A stretch of 64,000 nucleotides of DNA from assembly GCA_036702865.1 (NCBI GenBank), contig DATNQD010000043.1, positions 1 to 64,000 on the forward strand, given 5' to 3'. The stretch comes from Trichocoleus sp. (GTDB lineage Bacteria; Cyanobacteriota; Cyanobacteriia; Elainellales; Elainellaceae). The position numbers and the translations under genes were made by a program. Positions within the stretch are counted from its first letter, which is position 1, and each line of letters begins with the position of its first letter. Under the pieces are notes generated by a model that saw only the letters and a program-made list of their open reading frames with translations, had not been told where the DNA came from and did not search any database. Shown piece by piece: positions 55,531-63,326 of this stretch.

Positions 55531-55622
55531 AGCGATCGACCGAAGCAAAAAATGAACTTCAGGGTTTCCAGTACCATTGCCTCTATAAAGTTGCAAAGAT
55601 TACAGTTCGGCATAGAAGAATT

Positions 55623-55651
55623 TCTTAAAAAGCTGTAAACTTTTTTTAAGA
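55623..55651 (+). terminator. AT-rich hairpin after the peroxiredoxin gene
   Basis: CTTAAAAAG (55624-55632) can pair with the T-rich CTTTTTTTAAG (55640-55650). It may end the peroxiredoxin transcript or lie in the leader of the next gene, 18 bp away. Confidence 0.35.
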
Positions 55652-55668
55652 GTTATAGCAAAATCACT

Positions 55669-56103
55669 ATGCCAACAAATTCTGGTTCTGGATTTGGAAA
55701 ACCTCGGTCTCAGCCCAAAACTTCTAGTCGATCGACGCAGCGGGCGCGAGCTTCTCAACAGTACGATCGAATGAAATCAGATGGTCTGCCGGAGTATGAG
55801 GTTTATATCCGGAATCAGGGCAAGAAAACTTGGTATCCGGTTGGCGTAATTGCAGTCAAGCGCTCCAGCCAGATTCATCAGGCAATTTTTGCGAACAAAG
55901 AGGATCTGCTGCAAGGAGCGTTCCGGCTTTATCCAGTTCTGCGGAAAAACCAGCAGCAGTTGGAATATGGCTACCGACTGAAAGAGGATAAAGATGAGCC
56001 AATCCAGCTTGCAGTTCAGCCTCAGACAACGGGGTTAGGTGGCGTTCAGGCAGCCATTGCTCAGGTGGGCGATCGGCTCTCTTCTCTGTTCAAACGCAAA
56101 TAG
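55669..56103 (+). CDS. HHL1-like protein
   Basis: 144 residues. A basic Ser-rich N-terminus is followed by the HHL1-like domain: GLPEYEVYIRN, KTWYPVGVIAVKRSSQIHQAIF (key W-Y-P-V-G and I-x-x-A), LLQGAFRLYPVL and LEYGYRLK. The plant chloroplast protein HHL1 helps photosystem II withstand high light; the cyanobacterial member is only similar by sequence. No signal peptide. Next gene follows after 23 bp, so one transcript. Confidence 0.68.
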   Translation: MPTNSGSGFGKPRSQPKTSSRSTQRARASQQYDRMKSDGLPEYEVYIRNQGKKTWYPVGVIAVKRSSQIHQAIFANKEDLLQGAFRLYPVLRKNQQQLEYGYRLKEDKDEPIQLAVQPQTTGLGGVQAAIAQVGDRLSSLFKRK

Positions 56104-56126
56104 AAAGCAGTAGGAAGCAACAAATT

Positions 56127-56534
56127 ATGGGACAGCTAGAACGTCTGCTGCTGCTGGCGGAAGATGAGCTAACGCAATACAGCACCGATGCTCGCAAAAT
56201 TGAAAAGCTGCGCCAAAAGATTGGTTTATCAGTGCCCCTGCGAGAACAGCAGCAGGTCAAGGCGGCTTTAGTCGAAACAATACCGACTGATCCTGTGAGT
56301 CAGCTCATTGAAAAACAGCGTCAAACCGTCGCGCTGCCCTTTTGGGGAATTGCCGGACTGGGATTGCTGTTTGGTATTTCGTTTTCTCAGCCGCTCGACT
56401 TTGTTGCCACGATCGGCGCAGGGTTTCTTGCCTTCAAAATTCAGCAGTGGGGCTGGAAACTTCAGGCAAAGCGGCTTGTTCTGCAAACGCTAGAAGATAT
56501 TGAGACGCGAATCCAGCAGCCTGCTTCCGAGTAG
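56127..56534 (+). CDS. Small membrane protein of unknown function
   Basis: 135 residues: a charged helical N-terminal part (1-65) then two membrane helices (about 68-88 and 91-107) and a polar C-terminus. Not recognised. It lies 23 bp after the HHL1-like gene, suggesting a shared photosynthesis-related role by context only. Convergent with the GST gene, 6 bp apart. Confidence 0.65.
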   Translation: MGQLERLLLLAEDELTQYSTDARKIEKLRQKIGLSVPLREQQQVKAALVETIPTDPVSQLIEKQRQTVALPFWGIAGLGLLFGISFSQPLDFVATIGAGFLAFKIQQWGWKLQAKRLVLQTLEDIETRIQQPASE

Positions 56535-56540
56535 GACGGT

Positions 56541-57248
56541 TTATGAATTTGCAGGTTTGACTGAAGCAGCCGTTTGTCCAAACAGGATTTTCTTGCCTTC
56601 TTCAGTCATGGTAGGGCTGTTCTTCACGGACTGCCCTTTTTCGTAGGCGCGGACGACTGCTGGTCGAGCGTGGATCTGTTCAAACCAGCGCTTCAGGTTG
56701 GGGAAATCGTCTAAAGTCTGTCGCTGTTGCTGATGCGGCACAACCCAGGGGTAGCAAGCCATATCTGCGATCGAATAGTCGCCTGCCAGGTAGTCTCGTC
56801 CGACAAGCTGCCGTTCCATCACGCCATAAAGCCGATTGGTTTCTCGCACATAGCGATCGATCGCATAAGGAATTTGCTCTGGCGCATACTGAACAAAGTG
56901 ATGATTTTGCCCTGCCATCGGTCCTAAGCCGCCAATCTGCCAGAACAGCCACTCCATTACCGTTTTCCGTCCTCGCGGCTCGGAAGGGAGAAACAAGCCC
57001 GTTTTTTCTGCCAAATAAAGCAGAATGGCGCCCGACTCAAAGACAGAAATGGGTTCGCCGCCATCAGAAGGGTTTTGATCGACGATCGCTGGCATGCGGT
57101 TGTTGGGAGAGATCCGCAGAAATTCTGGCTGGAACTGATCGCCTGCTCCAATATTAATTGGAATGATTTGATAGTCTAGGCTTGCTTCTTCGAGAAAGAT
57201 TGTAATCTTGTGACCGTTGGGCGTTGGCCAATAGTAGAGTTCAATCAT
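56541..57248 (-). CDS. Nu-class glutathione S-transferase (YfcG/YghU-like)
   Basis: 235 residues. N-terminal thioredoxin-like domain begins IELYYWPTPNGHKITIFLEE, the Nu-class signature, with NNRMPAIVD and the glutathione-binding FESGAIL. The helical C-terminal domain has EWLFWQIGGLGPMAGQNHHF and YSIADMACYPWV (key N-cap S-x-x-D). Nu-class enzymes have disulfide reductase and peroxidase-like activity towards organic hydroperoxides. The two oxylipin genes lie 1.1 kb further along on the other strand. Confidence 0.9.
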   Translation of the reverse strand: MIELYYWPTPNGHKITIFLEEASLDYQIIPINIGAGDQFQPEFLRISPNNRMPAIVDQNPSDGGEPISVFESGAILLYLAEKTGLFLPSEPRGRKTVMEWLFWQIGGLGPMAGQNHHFVQYAPEQIPYAIDRYVRETNRLYGVMERQLVGRDYLAGDYSIADMACYPWVVPHQQQRQTLDDFPNLKRWFEQIHARPAVVRAYEKGQSVKNSPTMTEEGKKILFGQTAASVKPANS

Positions 57249-57293
57249 GATCTGTTAATCGCTGCACCAAGGACATCCTTAGTTTAAGCGGTT

Positions 57294-57659
57294 TTAAAAA
57301 CATCGACAGTAGCCAGAGGCATACCAGTAACAGGTAGGTGCATCAGAGGCTTGAACAGTTCCCTGCGGTGGAGCATTGGTTGCAGTCGGCTGGGGATTTG
57401 CTGCCCCTGGATTTGCCGCATCTGGATTTGCCGCCTCATCAATTGAGCGATTTGATGTTGAGCGACTTGGACTTGTGGCGGCCTGGTTAGACTGGCTAAA
57501 TGGGGCAACGCTTGCAGAAGAATTGGCTTCACTGGTAGCGTGAATCGGCTGACTCATAGAACGCCCGATCGCTTCATCTGTCAAGCCTGGTTGAGCAACC
57601 AGCAACCCAAGCGCATGAACCGTGAGCGTTAGTTTGATTGCATTGCGCCAGTTCAACAT
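57294..57659 (-). CDS. Secreted low-complexity protein
   Basis: 121 residues from ATG 57659, preceded by AGGGGGAA; the frame is open to 57740. A hydrophobic start (KLTLTVHALGLLVAQ) acts as signal peptide, then a Ser/Ala/Asn-rich region with AANPDAANPGAANP repeats and a Cys/Tyr-rich end (CYWYASGYCRCF). No family recognised; exported or periplasmic location is inferred. Confidence 0.5.
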   Translation of the reverse strand: MLNWRNAIKLTLTVHALGLLVAQPGLTDEAIGRSMSQPIHATSEANSSASVAPFSQSNQAATSPSRSTSNRSIDEAANPDAANPGAANPQPTATNAPPQGTVQASDAPTCYWYASGYCRCF

Positions 57660-57758
57660 AACTTCATTCCCCCTAAAACGAACCACCTCCACTCTATCTT
57701 CGCTATGGGTGGGGTGAGATCCGTATGAAATAGGTTTCAAGAGGCAGTAAATCTGGCG

Positions 57759-57986
57759 CTAGAGCGATTCAAAGGTTGCTGTAAAGCCGCTGAGAGTGAG
57801 GCACTCTTCAATGAAGTCTTCAGCATCGCTGACGCTTTCAATCTGATATTCCATAATCCGCCGCTCGTCATCTTTCATTTTCTTTGAGGCTAGAGGCATC
57901 CCTGCATACTTGGCAGCGATCGCTTTAAATTCTGTGGCATGGTTGCGCCAGCTTTCTGCAGAACATTGAATAATCACCCGCCACAT
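57759..57986 (-). CDS. Small soluble protein of unknown function
   Basis: 75 residues from ATG 57986 (GAGG nine bases upstream); an ATG at 58004 is possible. MWRVIIQCSAESW, then WRNHATEFKAIAAKYAGMP and a Glu/Asp-rich end. I do not recognise a family. It is read in the opposite direction to the dioxygenase gene. Confidence 0.6.
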   Translation of the reverse strand: MWRVIIQCSAESWRNHATEFKAIAAKYAGMPLASKKMKDDERRIMEYQIESVSDAEDFIEECLTLSGFTATFESL

Positions 57987-58004
57987 CGCTACAGCCCTCA
58001 GCAT

Positions 58005-58385
58005 GATTCACCGATCGTCTCCAATTATTGTGTCACTCATCGTGTCACTCAACCTAAAGACAACAGAAAGACAGCAGAGAAAACCTAATTTATGTTTCGT
58101 TAAGCAATTGATCGCAGCAAGTTTACAAATGTTTTAAGGCATATTTTAAGGCAAGATTTATTCCTGATTTTGTTGTTTCAGCATCGTTTTGCTGCTTTGT
58201 TGTCGCTTATAAAGGTACTCAAGCGGGTACTGACGTTTTAAAGACGAGTTGATAAAGTAGCAATGATCAGTTTGATCAGTCAGCAAGAATCAGAAGAAAT
58301 TACAGAATTTATTTCACTGGTTCAATCCGTTTTAGTTTGTCAATTTTTGCGAACATTTTTGCAAACAATTTAACAAGGAGAAGTT
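58005..58385. promoter_or_regulatory. 381-bp upstream region of the oxylipin genes
   Basis: No gene. It has short direct repeats that may matter for control: ATTTTAAGGCA-like twice (about 58130-58154), TGATCAGT twice (58264-58271, 58273-58280) and a 12-nt imperfect repeat AWTTTTTGCRAAC twice (about 58342-58367). AAGGAG precedes ATG 58386 by about five bases. No clear -35/-10 pair can be picked with confidence. Confidence 0.45.
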
Positions 58386-60152
58386 ATGCCCGATCGCCAG
58401 TGGCATCAGTTGCCGATTGTGTTAAGTCTCCTGAAACTCATTGATTTTCGGGGAAAGCTACGAAAAGATAATCTGCACGACACTAGGCACCTCCCTGATC
58501 AAAACCAATTACCACATCCTTTGCCTAGCCCCGACAATCGCCATCTAGTCGCACGGACTGCAGATGGTAGCTACAATGATCTGGACTATCCAGAAATGGG
58601 CATGGCTGGAACTCGTTTTGGACGCAATGTACCTTTAGAAGATGCCAAGCTGGATGCTGCAAATCTACTAACGCCAAGTCCACGTTTGGTCAGCAATCGC
58701 CTTCTAGTCCGTCAAGAGTTTGTTCCTGCCAGTTTTCTATCTTTAATGGCGGCTGCCTGGATTCAATTTGAAACGCACGACTGGTTCAGTCATGGCGACA
58801 ATCAGCCTGATCATAAAATTGATATTCCTCTACCCCCCGACGACACCTGGGAACAGGAACAGCATCAGCCGTTAAGAATTGATAGAACGATAGAAGACCC
58901 GACTCGCAACGGAGATACAAATCCGCCTACATTTATCAATCGAGAAACGCACTGGTGGGACGCATCCCAGATTTATGGCAGCAATCAAGCGCGGATCGAT
59001 CAAGTTCGCAGCCACGTGGATGGCAAGTTAAACCTGGGTGAAGATGGGTTAATCCCGATCGATCCTGCAACTGGAGTCGATTTAGTCGGCAATCCGGGAA
59101 CCTGGTGGCTGGGAATGGGGTTGCTCCACACGTTGTTTGTCAAGGAGCATAATTTCGTCTGCGACCAACTGAAGCAGCAATATCCTGACTGGAAAGATGA
59201 TCAGTTGTTTGACCATGCACGTTTAATTATTGCGGCAATCACAGCAAAAATTCATACCGTTGAATGGACTCCGGCAATCCTGCCTCATCCCGTCACAAAA
59301 ATTGCTTTACATGCGAACTGGTGGGGAATTTTAGGGCCTGACTTTAAGCGAGCATTTGGACGGATTGCCGATAGTGAAATTCTCAGCGGCATTGTTGGCT
59401 CATCCAAAACCCATCACGATGCTGCTCATTACTATTTAACTGAGGAGTTCACCTCTGTTTATCGAATGCACCCGCTCATTCCTGATGAGTATGAGTTTCG
59501 TTCTGCCAAGAATGGCAAGCTAATTCAAAAAACTGGATTTCCAGAAATCTTTGATAAGAATGCGCGTCATGTGATGGAAACGATCCCAATGGCGGATCTG
59601 TTCTACTCGTTTGGCATTATGCATCCTGGTGCTGTGACGCTGCACAACTATCCTCAGTTCATGCGAAAACTCAAGCAGGAGAACGGAGAAGCTTTTGATT
59701 TAGCAACGATAGATGTTTTGCGCGATCGAGAGCGAGGTGTGCCCCGTTATCGCAGGTTTCGAGAGCTATTAGGGCGTGGACGCATTCAATCGTTTGAGGA
59801 GATCTGCCCCAATAATCCGCAGTGGGCGAAAGAGTTACGCGAAGTTTACAATGATGATTTAGACAGCGTAGATTTGATGGTCGGTCTTTTTGCAGAAGAT
59901 GTTCCAGAAGGCTTTGGCTTCAGTGATACTGCATTTCGCGTCTTCATTCTCATGGCATCTCGACGGCTCAGGAGCGATCGATTTTTTACCAGAGACTACC
60001 GAGCTGAAGTTTATACTCAGTGGGGTTTAGATTGGATTGAGAAAACCACAATGGCAAACCTGCTGCTGCGGCATTATCCTGATCTTGCCGTTTCATTGAG
60101 AGGGGTCGAGAATGCTTTTGCCCCCTGGCGAAAAGTCGGTTGGGCTGGCTGA
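58386..60152 (+). CDS. Heme fatty-acid dioxygenase, alpha-DOX/cyclooxygenase superfamily
   Basis: 588 residues, full length, no signal peptide. The peroxidase-cyclooxygenase marks are: WIQFETHDW (distal-side His131, Trp133), LLHTLFVKEHNFVCDQL (247-263), AAITAKIHTVEW (about 283-294), ALHANWWGILGP (307-318) and LTEEFTSVYRMHPLIPD (351-367), where Tyr359 would be the radical-forming Tyr and His362 the proximal heme ligand. This closely resembles plant alpha-dioxygenases and cyanobacterial linoleate 10S-dioxygenase. It would insert O2 into a fatty acid to give a hydroperoxide; regiochemistry is not decidable. A lipoxygenase gene follows 144 bp on. Confidence 0.9.
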   Translation: MPDRQWHQLPIVLSLLKLIDFRGKLRKDNLHDTRHLPDQNQLPHPLPSPDNRHLVARTADGSYNDLDYPEMGMAGTRFGRNVPLEDAKLDAANLLTPSPRLVSNRLLVRQEFVPASFLSLMAAAWIQFETHDWFSHGDNQPDHKIDIPLPPDDTWEQEQHQPLRIDRTIEDPTRNGDTNPPTFINRETHWWDASQIYGSNQARIDQVRSHVDGKLNLGEDGLIPIDPATGVDLVGNPGTWWLGMGLLHTLFVKEHNFVCDQLKQQYPDWKDDQLFDHARLIIAAITAKIHTVEWTPAILPHPVTKIALHANWWGILGPDFKRAFGRIADSEILSGIVGSSKTHHDAAHYYLTEEFTSVYRMHPLIPDEYEFRSAKNGKLIQKTGFPEIFDKNARHVMETIPMADLFYSFGIMHPGAVTLHNYPQFMRKLKQENGEAFDLATIDVLRDRERGVPRYRRFRELLGRGRIQSFEEICPNNPQWAKELREVYNDDLDSVDLMVGLFAEDVPEGFGFSDTAFRVFILMASRRLRSDRFFTRDYRAEVYTQWGLDWIEKTTMANLLLRHYPDLAVSLRGVENAFAPWRKVGWAG

Positions 60153-60296
60153 TGAACTGTTAACGGTTGAGTCAAACAAGTGTAACTTTTTATGTTTCTA
60201 ATCTGGAAAAACTGGGAACAGATAAGGTTGTACTTTTTAGCTGCTGCATCACTACTTCGATTCACCTGATTCGCTCATCATTCACAAGGGACAGTT

Positions 60297-62534
60297 ATGG
60301 ATAGCATAAACGCTCCGCTGCAAGGGAATACTTCAGCTGATTTGTATCAGTACAACTACACTTATCTAGAATCGATCGGCATGGTCGAGAAACTGCCTGC
60401 TGGCGAAAGCTTCTCACAGCCCTGGTTGGTGCTGATAGGGAAGCAAGCAATTAAGTTAGCTATCAATACGCTAATCACAAATTTAGGAGATCGAGGCAAA
60501 AAAGGGGTTGAAGATGATGTGCGGGAGTTTTTAGGAAAAACGTTACTCATTACCCTACAAGAAGAGGGAACGTCGTTTAAAGCAACCTTAATTAATGCGC
60601 TCGCAGCGTTGGTGCCTCAGCTTTTGCTGCAAACTGCCCCCACTCCTCAACCCGCAGTGAAAGTTACACGCAGTGTGGAAACGATCGTTCAACCAACAGC
60701 AAGTGCTGCTGGATCTGGCGTTGAGATTTCTAGAAATGTTGAGACAAGCATACAGTCAACAATTCAGCTTTCCCCAGCAGATGCACCGTCAAACACTGTC
60801 GAAGTGACAAAGAGTGTTGAAACCGCACTCGATCAACTGCTGCAAACTGAGGCACCCTCCAATTCAGAAGTACCTCAAGTAGATAAAACGATACAACAGC
60901 CGGTCGTTGCTCCTTCTCCAGAAGAAAAGGCTCAAATCTCCAGTGGAATTGATCGGGCATTGCAGCAGCCTTTACCCGGAATACCCGCGAATGAAGCAGA
61001 TGTTGAAAAATTTATTGCTTCTCGTTTAGTTGAAATTTTAGGACAAAAATTTCTCAAAACCTTTGTCAAAAATATTCTCAAACAGTTAAGAGAGAAGTCA
61101 CCCAAAGGTCACGCTAGCAGTCTGGAAGATTATCTCAATCTGTTTCCCTACATTGGTGCACCAGACGTATCAAAAACATTTCAAAGTGACGACTTTTTCG
61201 CCTATATGCGGGTCGCAGGACCCAATCCTCTCATGATTACCCGCATGACTGCACCCGATCCTCGTTTTCCAGTAACAGAGGAGCAGTATCGATCGATTAT
61301 GGGCGAAGACTCGCTCCAGACCGCGATGCAAGAAGGACGAGTTTATCTGGCAGATTATGGGGTATTGGATGGAGCTTTGAACGGCACTTTTGGCGCTCAT
61401 CCGCCTGTTCAGAAATATGTTTATGCGCCGCTGGCTTTATTCGCAGTTCCAACAGGGGATACAGCCGATCGGGCATTACGTCCGGTTGCGATCCAATGTG
61501 GTCAAAATCCGGCAGAATATCCCATCATTACGCCTGCTACGGGGGCGGATGCCTGGCTAATGGCAAAAACAATTGTCCAGATTGCCGATGTTAACTTCCA
61601 CGAAGCCGTCTCTCACTTTGCCCGCACCCATTTACTGGTGGAACCTTTTGTCATCACCACACATCGACAACTGCCCACTACACATCCTTTATTTAAGCTA
61701 CTCGTGCCGCATTTTCAGGGCACACTCGCAATCAATTTTGCCGCTCATCAATTTCTGATTGCGCCTCAAGGCGGCGTGAACGAGCTGCTATCCTCTACGA
61801 TCGACAATTCTCGCGCTTTGATGGTGAAAGGATTTCAGGGGCGCGGATTCAATGCAGATATGTTGCCACAACGGTTGAAGGACCGTGGCGTTGATGACGA
61901 GAAAGCGTTGCCTGTTTATCCTTATCGGGATGATGGGCTGCTGATCTGGCAAGCAATTCACGATTGGGTTTCTGCCTATTTGAACCTGTATTATCAGTCT
62001 GATGCTGATGTTCAAAAGGATCAGGCACTACAAAATTGGGCAAAAGAACTCGTCTCTTTTGATGGCGGTCGTATCCCAGATTTTGGCGATCGAGGCGATG
62101 GTGCGATCGAAACGCTAGCTTATTTGAGCGATGCCGTCACCATGATCATTTTTACCGGAAGTGCCCAACATGCCGCCGTTAACTTCCCCCAAAACGATAT
62201 CATGAGCTTTGCCCCTGGTATGCCCACCGCAGGTTACTTACCAGCAAAAGCGATCGCCTCAGAAGCCACACAAAAAGATTGGTTGAATCTTCTGCCGCCC
62301 CTCGACCAAGCACAATCGCAATTAAATTTACTGTATCTGCTCGGTTCAGTCCATTTCACTCAGCTGGGAAATTACGACCCCAACTATTTTACTGATCCCA
62401 AGGTGACAGCACCGTTGACAGTACTCCAAAATCGATTGAAAGCAATTGAAGTAACGATCGATCAGCGCAACCAAACTCGCCCTGAGTACAATTACCTTAA
62501 ACCCTCCAACATTCCTCAGAGCATCAATATTTGA
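60297..62534 (+). CDS. Lipoxygenase with repeat-rich insertion
   Basis: 745 residues. N-terminus YQYNYTYLESIGMVEKLP, typical of bacterial lipoxygenases. Residues 118-229 are an insertion with three imperfect V-x-(V/I)-(T/S)-(R/K)-(S/N)-VET units and Gln/Pro/Ala-rich linkers. The catalytic domain (about 236-745) has the full iron set: H435 and H440 in NFHEAVSHFARTH, H625 and N629 in SAQHAAVNF, and the C-terminal Ile745. Ala483 in INFAAH occupies the Coffa site, which favours S hydroperoxides. It oxygenates polyunsaturated fatty acids. Start ATG 60297 with AAGGGA upstream. No signal peptide. Confidence 0.93.
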   Translation: MDSINAPLQGNTSADLYQYNYTYLESIGMVEKLPAGESFSQPWLVLIGKQAIKLAINTLITNLGDRGKKGVEDDVREFLGKTLLITLQEEGTSFKATLINALAALVPQLLLQTAPTPQPAVKVTRSVETIVQPTASAAGSGVEISRNVETSIQSTIQLSPADAPSNTVEVTKSVETALDQLLQTEAPSNSEVPQVDKTIQQPVVAPSPEEKAQISSGIDRALQQPLPGIPANEADVEKFIASRLVEILGQKFLKTFVKNILKQLREKSPKGHASSLEDYLNLFPYIGAPDVSKTFQSDDFFAYMRVAGPNPLMITRMTAPDPRFPVTEEQYRSIMGEDSLQTAMQEGRVYLADYGVLDGALNGTFGAHPPVQKYVYAPLALFAVPTGDTADRALRPVAIQCGQNPAEYPIITPATGADAWLMAKTIVQIADVNFHEAVSHFARTHLLVEPFVITTHRQLPTTHPLFKLLVPHFQGTLAINFAAHQFLIAPQGGVNELLSSTIDNSRALMVKGFQGRGFNADMLPQRLKDRGVDDEKALPVYPYRDDGLLIWQAIHDWVSAYLNLYYQSDADVQKDQALQNWAKELVSFDGGRIPDFGDRGDGAIETLAYLSDAVTMIIFTGSAQHAAVNFPQNDIMSFAPGMPTAGYLPAKAIASEATQKDWLNLLPPLDQAQSQLNLLYLLGSVHFTQLGNYDPNYFTDPKVTAPLTVLQNRLKAIEVTIDQRNQTRPEYNYLKPSNIPQSINI

Positions 62535-62607
62535 TTGCTTTAAGTCCTGCATTAGTTCACCTGAGCTGGCAACAGCCAAAGCACCTGAATTAACTGGGAA
62601 TGCACTT

Positions 62608-62653
62608 AGCTCCTGAATTGTGATCTCGTCAAGAGTTTATCTTTTCAGGAGCT
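62608..62653 (+). terminator. Inverted repeat after the lipoxygenase gene
   Basis: AGCTCCTGAA (62608-62617) and TTCAGGAGCT (62644-62653) are a perfect 10-bp inverted repeat with a 26-nt loop, followed by TTT. It lies 75 bp after the stop codon. Confidence 0.45.
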
Positions 62654-62776
62654 TTTGAATGAGTAGGAAAACAATTATTTCGCTGATAAAACCAAACTCG
62701 CTTGGAAGATGAATCTATACTGAATTTTAATTATTTTTAAGTACGATATGTTATGCAGAAATATGGAAAAATTACT

Positions 62777-62808
62777 GTGAACCCTTTCCTTGCAGGGGTT
62801 TACTTTTT
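62777..62808 (+). terminator. Terminator-like hairpin in the AT-rich spacer
   Basis: GTGAACCC (62777-62784) pairs with GGGTTTAC (62796-62803; one G-U pair) across an 11-nt loop and is followed by TTTTT. No gene ends nearby, so it may terminate the oxylipin transcript late or a small RNA. Confidence 0.5.
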
Positions 62809-63326
62809 CATGTAAAAAGACAATATTATTATTTAATAAGTATTTATTCTGCACCTGAAACATACTCATATCCTAACGCAGTATTTTTTGATGTTGATTG
62901 AGTTTTTGCTTACAGATTTGAGTGCAAATCAATAAATTTAATTATTTCTATTCGCTTAGCCAATCTGAATGATTTTGAATAACTGTTGCAACTTTTACAG
63001 TACCAATTCCTCATCTTTCAAAGAGAAAATAGTTTCATTCTCATTTTCATACTCATAATTTATTTTATTTGTGAAACCGATTATTCAAATTCTATCATTT
63101 ATATTATTCATTGATATCAATTAACGTATTAATCAATTTAGCAGTTAAGACGATCGCTAAGTTCAGCGGATTATGTATTCAGGAACACTCTTCATTGCCT
63201 GTAGTATATTCACGATTTAGAAACTATCTGCGAACTAAAAATATATGGTATAAAACAGTCTTTACTGCTTCCTTTTGCAGCTTATTAATCCGTCCTGTCA
63301 GCTATTTAGGCTGTTCTTCAAGCTCA

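Larger units (their letters stand above)
62535..63326. other. 792-bp AT-rich spacer with two hairpins
   Basis: No gene is supported; composition is very AT-rich compared with the rest of the window, particularly 62840-63250. It holds hairpins at 62608-62653 and 62777-62808. Confidence 0.6.

Noticed and set aside
62675-62869. Reverse open frame of 64 codons
   Set aside because: Lies in very AT-rich DNA and overlaps the terminator-like hairpin; composition looks random.
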